Assembly (NCBI GenBank): GCA_027483345.1
Contig: JAIXUV010000333.1
Coordinates: forward strand, 1 to 37,878
DNA length: 37,878 nt
From: Verrucomicrobiales bacterium
Lineage (GTDB): Bacteria; Verrucomicrobiota; Verrucomicrobiia; Limisphaerales; UBA9464
Direction: 5' to 3'
This document shows positions 1 to 6,837 of this stretch, one piece after another. The number at the start of each line of letters is the position of its first letter. Positions within the stretch are counted from its first letter, which is position 1. The notes beneath the pieces were generated by a model. That model was not told where the DNA came from. It saw nothing but the letters and a program-made list of their open reading frames with translations, and did no database searches. Both the position numbers and the translations under genes were made by a program.

Positions 1-756
1 GCTTCCAAGGGGGCCGGAATGTTCGTCACGGAAGTCTCGATGGACGAAACCGATCTACCGCAGACGCCTCCGGAGTTGCTGGTGATCCTCGTTGCCCTGG
101 CGGACGAAGGAGTACCGGTTCAAACCATCGCCCCGAAGTTCACGGGACGATTCAACAAGGGTGTCGACTATGTCGGCGAAATCTCCCAGTTCGAGCGGGA
201 GTTTAACGACGACCTCGCGGTCATCGCCCATGCGGTTGCGAGATACGGCCTGCCCTCAGACCTGAAGCTCAGCGTCCATTCCGGCAGCGACAAGTTCTCG
301 ATCTATGGCCCCATCCGCCGCGCCCTTCAACGAACCGGTGCGGGTGTCCATCTGAAAACCGCCGGGACCACTTGGCTGGAAGAGGTGATCGGATTGGCGG
401 AGGCCGGAGGCGACGGCCTGGAGTTGACCAAGGAGATCTATCGCGAAGCCCTGGCGCACCGTGAAGCCCTTTGCGCCCCATACGCCACCGTGATCGACAT
501 CGATCTGAACCGGCTTCCCTCAGCGGAAGAGGTGGACGGCTGGACCTCGGCGACGATCGTCGCCGCACTGCGACATGTGCCCTCGGATCCCGGATTCAAC
601 CCCAGTTTCCGTCAGCTGATCCACGTGGGCTTCAAGGTCGCCGCGAAGATGGGGCCCCGTTACCTCTCCAGTCTCGAGCGCCACCGTGAGGTTGTCTCCC
701 GCAATGTGACCGCAAACCTTCTCGACCGTCATCTGAAGCCCTTGTTGGTTGGTTGA
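1..756 (+). CDS. uxaE: Tagaturonate epimerase family protein (UxaE), 5'-truncated by window edge
   Basis: The frame is open from base 1, so this is the C-terminal part (about 251 residues) of a family whose members are usually near 490-500 residues. The ATG at 19 is internal. I recognise the family from conserved blocks: KFTGRFNKGVDYVG, LKLSVHSGSDKFSIY, HLKTAGTTWLEE, a PYA-VIDID segment, and RQLIHVGFKVAAKMG near the C-terminus. UxaE enzymes interconvert D-tagaturonate and D-fructuronate in the cytoplasm, linking galacturonate and glucuronate catabolism (family knowledge). The gene ends 43 bases before the next start on the same strand, so co-transcription is possible. The sugar oxidoreductase and TIM-barrel genes further right fit a uronate or polysaccharide-sugar setting, but that link is inference. 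Family assignment is confident; substrate specificity cannot be read from the fragment. Confidence 0.9.
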   Translation, partial: ASKGAGMFVTEVSMDETDLPQTPPELLVILVALADEGVPVQTIAPKFTGRFNKGVDYVGEISQFEREFNDDLAVIAHAVARYGLPSDLKLSVHSGSDKFSIYGPIRRALQRTGAGVHLKTAGTTWLEEVIGLAEAGGDGLELTKEIYREALAHREALCAPYATVIDIDLNRLPSAEEVDGWTSATIVAALRHVPSDPGFNPSFRQLIHVGFKVAAKMGPRYLSSLERHREVVSRNVTANLLDRHLKPLLVG

Positions 757-799
757 ATCCCGTCCCATTTCCCGAAGTCCTCCCTCCGCGAAGAAGCCC

Positions 800-3700
800 A
801 TGATCCATCGAATCCGACTCCTGCCGATCCTGCTGGCCGCCCTGATGGCCCAGGCTGCCGAACTGCCCCCGCGGGCCCATGCCCCTCTGGTCGATCCGAC
901 GACGGCCACCACGGTTCGAACCCAAGGGGTTTCCGCCCCGGCGGACGGCGAACGGATCGTCCTCCTCGGGAACGGGCTGGCGGAACGGGATGTCTATTAT
1001 GGGCGCCTTGAAGCCGAGCTGCACCTGCGGTTTCCCGACAGCAGGCTGGTGGTTCGCAACATGGGGCGGCCCGGTGACACTCCGGGGTTCCGGCCCCACC
1101 CGGCGCGGGTGTCGCAATGGGCGTTCCCCGGTGCGGAACGCTTCCACCCCGAGCTGAAGTCCCATTTCGGCAAGGGATTCTTTCCGACGCCGGACCAGTG
1201 GCTGACCCATCTGAAGGCGGACACCATCCTGGCCTTCTTCGGGTACAACGAGTCGTTCGACGGTCCTGGCGGTGTGGCCAACTTCGAAGCCGAGCTGGAC
1301 GCCTGGGTTTCCCACACATTGACCAAAGCCTACAACGGAGTCGCGGCGCCCCGTCTGGTGTTGGTCTCGCCGATCGCCTTCGAGGACCTCTCGGGTGGCC
1401 GCGACCTTCCCGACGGAAAGAAGGAGAACGCGAACCTCGCCCTCTACACGGAGGCGATGCGCTCGGTGGCCAAGAAGCGGGGAATCGCCTTCGTCGACCT
1501 CTTCACGCCGACGCGTCTGCGCGGTACTCGACCTGGCCAAGCGCCGCTGACGATCAACAGTTTCGCGCCGACAGAGGCCGGATATGTTGAGATCGCCGGG
1601 CTTCTCTCGGAAGGGGCCTTCGGCAAGGCGCCGCGCCGCGCCAAGGGAAACGCGGACAAGGTTCTCGCCGCGGTCCGTGAGAAGGACTGGTTCTGGAACA
1701 ACGACTACAACCTGGTGAACGGCGTCCATACGCACGGCCAGCGCTACGATCCGTTTGGTCCGCAGAACTATCCGTTCGAGATCCTCAAGTCGCGCGCGAT
1801 GACCGTCAGGCGGGATGCGCTGATCCACGAGGTCGCGGCCGGTCGCAAGACCGACCTGGCGGTGGACGACGCCGAAACCGGCGAGTTGCCTTCGGTTCCC
1901 ACCAATTTCCGTCGGCCGATCGAGTATCTCGACGGCACGAAGGCGATCGAGAAGATGACGGTGATGCCCGGCTACAAGGTCGAGCTGTTCGCCTCCGAGA
2001 AGGAGTTCCCAGACCTGAAGAACCCGGTGCAGATGTCCTTCGACAACCGGGGACGGCTTTGGGTGGCGGTGATGCCGTCCTATCCGCACTTCAAGCCGGG
2101 TGACCCGCGGCCGGACGACAAGCTGCTGATCCTCGAGGACACCGACAACGACGGTAAGGCCGACACGCAGAAGATCTTCGCCCGCGGACTCCATCTCCCG
2201 ATCGGTTTCGAGTTGGCGCCGGAAGGCGTCTATCTTTCGCAGGAGCCGAACCTGTGCCTGCTGGTCGACGACAACCACGACGACGTCGCCGACCGGATGG
2301 AGATCCTGATGCACGGGTTCGACACACACGACACGCACCACGCCATCTCGGCCTACAGCGCGGATGCCTCCGGCGCGTTCTATCTGCTGGAGGGACGTTT
2401 CCTCCACAGCCAGGTCGAGACCCCGTACGGACCGAGGCGGGTGAACGACGGCGGAGCGTGGCGCTTCGATCCCAAGAACTTCCGGCTCGAGCGTTTCATC
2501 CAGTCGGACGTCAACAACCCCTGGGGCATCGCTTTCGACGACTGGGAGCAATCTGTGCTCTCCGATGCCTCGAGCGGGGAGAACTACTGGGCGTTGCCGA
2601 TCTCGGCGAAGATGCCGTACGGGGTCGAGATCGACCGCGCGGGCGAATACGTTCCGAAGCGGTCGCGGCCGACCTCGGGATCCGAGTTCGTGTCTTCCCG
2701 TCATTTCCCAGAGGACCGGCAGGGTCAGTTCATGACCTGCAACAGCATCGGGTTCCTTGGCATCAACTTCAGCTCGGTGAGGGAGGACGGATCGGGCTTC
2801 ACCGGCGCCTTGGCCGGCGACCTGATCAGCTCGAGCGACCCGAACTTCCGCCCGGTGGACCTCGAGTTCGCCCCGGATGGTTCGCTCTATTTCATCGACT
2901 GGCACAACGCCCTGATCGGTCACATGCAGCACAATGCCCGCGATCCGAACCGGGATCACGACCATGGGCGCGTGTATCGGGTCACCTATCCGTCGCGGCC
3001 GCTGGTCAAGCCCACCCGCGTCGCCGGAGCCACCGTCCCCGAACTGCTCGAGGCCCTGAAGTCGCCGGAGTATCGGACGCGTTACCGTGCGCGTCGCGAA
3101 TTGCGTGGGCGTCCCGCGGCCGAGGTGCTTCCGGCGGTGAAGGCCTGGGCTTCCAAGCTGGATCGCGTTGATGCGCGCCATGAACACCACCTGTGCGAGG
3201 CCCTCTGGGCGACGTGGTCGCAGAACCAACCGGACGCCGGCATCCTCCGGGCCTGTCTCAACGCGAAGTCCCATCAGGCACGCGCTGCTGCGGTACAGGT
3301 GCTCCGGCATGCGGGCTATCGGTTGCCCGAAGTCGCCTCGTTCTACCGGCAGGCGGTCAACGATCCGCACCCGCGGGTCCGTCTTGAGGCCATGGTCGCT
3401 GCCTCGTGGCTGGACAACGAGCTCGGTGCGCGACTGATCCTGGATGGCCTTCGTCAACCCCTCGACAAGTGGATGATCCCGGTCACCCGGCAGATGCTCC
3501 AGACCACGCTCAAGGACGACGTGGAGGCCTTGGTGAAGGCCTCGCCGTCTGTGGTCGCGGACAATCCGAATGCGCAGGAATACCTCGCCGGCCGGATGAA
3601 GCTTGGATCGCCAGTGTCGGCCGAGAAGAAGGAGTACGGACCGACGAGGAAGCTCTCCGAGGGCGACCAGAAGCTCTATCTGCTCGGCAAGGAGGTTTTC

Positions 3701-4135
3701 CACCGCGACGCGCATTGCGCGACCTGCCACCAGTCGTCGGGTACCGGCGTCCAGGGTGTCTATCCGCCGCTCAACGTGGCTGGGAACCCGTGGCTCGCGG
3801 ACGAGGAGCGCCTGGTCAAGGTGGTCCTGAAGGGACTCTGGGGTCCGCTGGAGATCGGCGGGCAGCGGTTCGGTCCGACGAACGGAGTGCCTCCGATGCT
3901 GGGATTCGCGGGCATGCTGACCGACGAGGAGGCCGCCGGGGTCCTGACCTATGTGCGCCAATCCTTCGGGAACGACTTCGCCCCGGTGGCGCCGTCCTCG
4001 GTTGCCCGGGTCCGCGCAGCGACCAAAGGCCGAGCGGACTTCTACATGGTGGAAGAGATCATGAAGGAGCATCCGATCTCCGGTTGGGAGAAGTGGGGAC
4101 GCATGGCCCGGCCGGCAGGGGACATCTACGAGTAG
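800..4135 (+). CDS. PVC-type secreted protein: degenerate SGNH domain, membrane-bound dehydrogenase domain, HEAT-like repeats, CxxCH cytochrome c domain
   Basis: 1111 residues. I start at the ATG at 800 because it opens a signal peptide (MIHRIRLLPILLAALMAQAAE); the same frame runs upstream to 749 without signal-like sequence. Domains in order: an SGNH/GDSL-like region at about 50-280 (RIVLLGNGLAERD, RPGDT, GYNESF); the PVC membrane-bound dehydrogenase region at about 386-735 (MPGYKVELFA, GLHLPIGFELAPEGVYL, HDTHHAISAY), probably a beta-propeller; a helical HEAT-like stretch at about 736-920; and a cytochrome c domain with heme motif C973-A-T-C976-H977. The family (TIGR02604/TIGR02603-like) is expanded in Planctomycetes and Verrucomicrobia and is thought to oxidise sugars or related substrates outside the cytoplasm with electrons passed to heme. 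Substrate is unknown. The SGNH catalytic blocks are altered (GNG for GDS, no clear C-terminal DxxH), so that domain may only bind. No Shine-Dalgarno is visible. Confidence 0.9.
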   Translation: MIHRIRLLPILLAALMAQAAELPPRAHAPLVDPTTATTVRTQGVSAPADGERIVLLGNGLAERDVYYGRLEAELHLRFPDSRLVVRNMGRPGDTPGFRPHPARVSQWAFPGAERFHPELKSHFGKGFFPTPDQWLTHLKADTILAFFGYNESFDGPGGVANFEAELDAWVSHTLTKAYNGVAAPRLVLVSPIAFEDLSGGRDLPDGKKENANLALYTEAMRSVAKKRGIAFVDLFTPTRLRGTRPGQAPLTINSFAPTEAGYVEIAGLLSEGAFGKAPRRAKGNADKVLAAVREKDWFWNNDYNLVNGVHTHGQRYDPFGPQNYPFEILKSRAMTVRRDALIHEVAAGRKTDLAVDDAETGELPSVPTNFRRPIEYLDGTKAIEKMTVMPGYKVELFASEKEFPDLKNPVQMSFDNRGRLWVAVMPSYPHFKPGDPRPDDKLLILEDTDNDGKADTQKIFARGLHLPIGFELAPEGVYLSQEPNLCLLVDDNHDDVADRMEILMHGFDTHDTHHAISAYSADASGAFYLLEGRFLHSQVETPYGPRRVNDGGAWRFDPKNFRLERFIQSDVNNPWGIAFDDWEQSVLSDASSGENYWALPISAKMPYGVEIDRAGEYVPKRSRPTSGSEFVSSRHFPEDRQGQFMTCNSIGFLGINFSSVREDGSGFTGALAGDLISSSDPNFRPVDLEFAPDGSLYFIDWHNALIGHMQHNARDPNRDHDHGRVYRVTYPSRPLVKPTRVAGATVPELLEALKSPEYRTRYRARRELRGRPAAEVLPAVKAWASKLDRVDARHEHHLCEALWATWSQNQPDAGILRACLNAKSHQARAAAVQVLRHAGYRLPEVASFYRQAVNDPHPRVRLEAMVAASWLDNELGARLILDGLRQPLDKWMIPVTRQMLQTTLKDDVEALVKASPSVVADNPNAQEYLAGRMKLGSPVSAEKKEYGPTRKLSEGDQKLYLLGKEVFHRDAHCATCHQSSGTGVQGVYPPLNVAGNPWLADEERLVKVVLKGLWGPLEIGGQRFGPTNGVPPMLGFAGMLTDEEAAGVLTYVRQSFGNDFAPVAPSSVARVRAATKGRADFYMVEEIMKEHPISGWEKWGRMARPAGDIYE

Positions 4136-4159
4136 GACGCCTATCGGCGAAACCTTCAG

Positions 4160-4195
4160 GCGGAGAGGCCTTGCCGCCCGGCGAGGCCCCTCCGC
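4160..4195 (+). terminator. Strong hairpin between the dehydrogenase/cytochrome gene and the aldo/keto reductase
   Basis: A 16-bp stem (4160-4175 with 4180-4195) with one A-C mismatch, one G-U pair and a 4-base loop. It starts 24 bases after the stop at 4135 and ends 10 bases before the ATG at 4206. No T-tract follows, so it is not a classical intrinsic terminator. It could be an attenuator, an mRNA-stabilising element, or block the start region of the next gene. Confidence 0.5.
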
Positions 4196-4205
4196 ATGAT
4201 TCGGC

Positions 4206-5138
4206 ATGCAAACGCGACCGTTGGGGAAGACCGGCCTCCACCTGCCGGTGCTCGGATTCGGAGCCAGTTCGTTGGGACAGGAATTCCGTAGTGTGAGCCT
4301 CGACGAGGCTCTTAGGAGTGTTCGGGTCGCATTGGATTGCGGCCTGAACTTCATCGACACCTCTCCGTTCTACGGCCGAGGCATGAGCGAAGTCCTTCTG
4401 GGCATCGCGTTGAAGGGTGTGCCGCGGGAGTCCTACACTCTTTGCACGAAGCTGGGGCGTTACGACCTCGGCCATTTCGACTTCTCCGCCAAACGGGTTG
4501 CCGAATCCATCGACGTCTCACTGCATCGCCTCGGCACCGACCACCTGGACATCGTCCTCTGTCACGACATCGAGTTCGTCGAGATGCAGCAGATCGTGGA
4601 TGAGACGTTGCCGGCGTTGCGGGAGGCTTTGGCCAAGGGGAAGGTGCGGTACATCGGGTTCAGCGGCTATCCGCAGAAGATCTTCCGGTTCATCTGCGAT
4701 CAGGCTCCGGTGGACTGCGTGCTGAGCTACAACCAATACACGCTTCAGAACACCCGCTTCCTCGACGAGACGGTGCCCTATCTGAAGGGGAATGGAATCG
4801 GTGTCCTGAACGCGGGGCCGTTCAGCGCCCGCCTGCTGACCAATGCCCCTCTTCCTGCGTGGTTGAAGGAGCCCGAGGAGGTGAAGGCTGCGGCCCGTGC
4901 GGCCGCAGCCCTGTGTGACGGACGCGGTGAGGACATCGCAAAGCTCGCCCTTCAGTTCTCCTGTGCCCATCCGGACATCACCTCCACGGTCGCCGGCAGC
5001 GCCAATCCGGAGAACATCCGCAAGTGGGCCCGCTGGCTGGAAGAGCCGATCGACCAAGGTTTGCTGGCCGAGGTCCGTTCGCTCTTCGAGCCGGTCCGGA
5101 ACCTCGGGCACCTCGAGGGGTTGCCCAAGAACAACTGA
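4206..5138 (+). CDS. Aldo/keto reductase
   Basis: 310 residues, full length for the superfamily. It begins MQTRPLGKTGLHLPVLGFG, the usual first strand of the AKR TIM barrel. Catalytic residues are visible: D51, Y56 (in DTSPFYGRG), K82 (CTKLGRY) and H120 (LCHDIE). The C-terminal STVAGSANPENIRKW segment matches the usual NADP(H)-contacting region. The closest recognisable group is the L-galactose/L-fucose/D-threo-aldose 1-dehydrogenase-like AKRs, so a cytoplasmic NAD(P)-linked aldose dehydrogenase or reductase is likely; the exact sugar is not determinable. It lies 70 bases after the dehydrogenase/cytochrome gene on the same strand, with a strong hairpin in the gap. It converges on the DUF1501 gene, leaving only 48 bases between stops, with no clear terminator there. 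No Shine-Dalgarno is visible before the ATG. Confidence 0.93.
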   Translation: MQTRPLGKTGLHLPVLGFGASSLGQEFRSVSLDEALRSVRVALDCGLNFIDTSPFYGRGMSEVLLGIALKGVPRESYTLCTKLGRYDLGHFDFSAKRVAESIDVSLHRLGTDHLDIVLCHDIEFVEMQQIVDETLPALREALAKGKVRYIGFSGYPQKIFRFICDQAPVDCVLSYNQYTLQNTRFLDETVPYLKGNGIGVLNAGPFSARLLTNAPLPAWLKEPEEVKAAARAAAALCDGRGEDIAKLALQFSCAHPDITSTVAGSANPENIRKWARWLEEPIDQGLLAEVRSLFEPVRNLGHLEGLPKNN

Positions 5139-5186
5139 CGGCGGAAGTCGGCGCCGACGGGTTGCGTCGACGTCGACACGTTCGGC

Positions 5187-6809
5187 TCAAACCAAGGGCA
5201 GTTCGCCGGTGATCCGGACGCCATCCGCGGATTGAGTTCCGCCGGACTGCAGGCGTTCCCCGGCTACGGAATAGCCGGGGATGATCCGGTTGAGCTGTTC
5301 CTGCGTGGCTCCCAGATGGTCGCGGACCAGGGAGCCCATGACCGAGCGGAAGTCGGTCGCGCGTTGGAGGTAGCGTCCCGTGCTTTGGAACATGGTGCCG
5401 TTCATGCCGGTCTGCCATGCGACCGGGTCGCTTGGACCGCAGTTGAAAATGCCGCTGCGGGTCACCGCGCCCAATGCATTCGTCTGGAATCCCTTCACCC
5501 CGCCACCGGCGACGTACATCACGCTGGCCTCGGCATGGTCGGTGCCGTTGTCGGAGTTCTCGATGGTCGTCCGACCGAACTCGGAAAGCGTCACGACAAC
5601 GAGGTCATCCCAACGGCATTGGTCACCGTGGTTCTTGAAGTACTTCCTGAGCGCGTAGAGGGACCAACCGACTCGACGGAGCAGGTTCGCGTGGGACCCG
5701 GTGACTCCGCCCTGGTTGCTGTGGGTGTCCCAGCCGTCGATCTGGGTTCCGGCGACGATGGCGTCGGTCTTGTTGAGGATCAGGGCCGCCGACTTGAGTT
5801 GATTGAAGAAGCCGTAGGCGTTGGTCGGGACCACGTAGTTGGGATTGCCGGTGCCACCGGGCCCGCCGCCGTTCTTGTCGCTGGTCGTCGGGAACAGGTA
5901 GTAGGGCCGCCGTCCGTCGGTGTTTTCGTCGTCGACGAACGTGTTGCCGGCTTCGCTGAAGTTCAGTCCGGCGAAGATGTCCAGGGTCTTCGACATGTTC
6001 GCGTACTGCTGCTGGAGCATGTCACGGTTCTGCTTGGGCACGAACCCGGCCGAATTCGCGGCGGCCAGCGCATTGGCCATCTTGAGGTTGCCGTCGACGT
6101 TGTTGGGAACGCCGAGCAGGTCGTAGCGGGTCGGGTCAGTGATGTTGGTCATCGCCGCCCGGGATCCGCGGAGCATCAGCGGAAGCGAACTCTGGAAGGA
6201 GACGCCGGTGAGCGAATTCACCTGCGTGCGTCCCGATTCGTACATTGCTCGGTAGAGGATGCCATCCTTCACCATCGGGTCCCTCGGTGCACCGGTTTCC
6301 CAATAGTTCTGGGAGTCGAAGTGGGACCTCGACTGACGCGGGTAGCCGACGCGGTGGATCATCGCGAGTTCGCCCGCGTTGTAGACTGGAGCGAGGAACT
6401 TCAGTGACGGATGCAATCCCGCGAACCCGTTCCCAAGCGGAATGGAAAACGGGTAGTCGTAGGTGCCTCTGGTGGCGCCGGCGGTGGGGAACAAGGCGCG
6501 ACCGCGGACGTTCCAAGTTTGGGACGGATCGACCGGGATCTGGATGTTGTCCCGAATGACCGGTCCGTAGGCGTCGTCGCCATGGGGGATCACGTTGTTG
6601 AGTCCGTCGTTGGCGCCGCGCAAGAAGATGAAGAGCAGCTTCTTGACGCGGCCGTCGGGACCGGGACGGCCGATCGTGCCGTCGGCGAGCGCCTTCTGGA
6701 CGAACAGCGGGACGTTGGTGAGGCAGCCCAAGGCGGCCGTCGCGGCCATGCCGGTGGTGGTGCCGAGGAACGACCGGCGGGAGAGGATCTGGGGCGAGTT
6801 CATGTTCAT
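5187..6809 (-). CDS. DUF1501 domain-containing protein, Tat-exported
   Basis: 540 residues from the ATG at 6809 (MNMNSPQILSRRSFLG); the same frame continues further upstream, but that part is inside the DUF1800 gene and not signal-like. The N-terminus is a twin-arginine signal (R11-R12, then a small hydrophobic stretch ending near ALADG). The body has DUF1501 hallmarks: LLFIFLRGANDGLNNVIPHGD, AMIHRVGYPRQSRSHFDSQNYWETG, GWDTHSNQGG and VVVTLSEFGRTTIENSDNGTDH. The family belongs to the alkaline phosphatase/sulfatase-like fold and is abundant in Planctomycetes and Verrucomicrobia; its biochemical role is not established. The GWDTH, EFGRT and DH motifs carry the conserved acidic and histidine residues expected for metal binding. 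The start is 28 bases after the DUF1800 stop, so the two are almost certainly one operon, the usual arrangement for these families. Confidence 0.93.
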   Translation of the reverse strand: MNMNSPQILSRRSFLGTTTGMAATAALGCLTNVPLFVQKALADGTIGRPGPDGRVKKLLFIFLRGANDGLNNVIPHGDDAYGPVIRDNIQIPVDPSQTWNVRGRALFPTAGATRGTYDYPFSIPLGNGFAGLHPSLKFLAPVYNAGELAMIHRVGYPRQSRSHFDSQNYWETGAPRDPMVKDGILYRAMYESGRTQVNSLTGVSFQSSLPLMLRGSRAAMTNITDPTRYDLLGVPNNVDGNLKMANALAAANSAGFVPKQNRDMLQQQYANMSKTLDIFAGLNFSEAGNTFVDDENTDGRRPYYLFPTTSDKNGGGPGGTGNPNYVVPTNAYGFFNQLKSAALILNKTDAIVAGTQIDGWDTHSNQGGVTGSHANLLRRVGWSLYALRKYFKNHGDQCRWDDLVVVTLSEFGRTTIENSDNGTDHAEASVMYVAGGGVKGFQTNALGAVTRSGIFNCGPSDPVAWQTGMNGTMFQSTGRYLQRATDFRSVMGSLVRDHLGATQEQLNRIIPGYSVAGERLQSGGTQSADGVRITGELPLV

Positions 6810-6837
6810 GGTCTTTCGGTGGTGTTCCGTTTTGAAC

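Noticed and set aside
632-4360. 1242-codon open frame on the minus strand across the dehydrogenase/cytochrome gene
   Set aside because: It is antisense to a well-supported gene, its translation is Arg/Val/Gly-rich without domains, and such frames are expected in GC-rich DNA.
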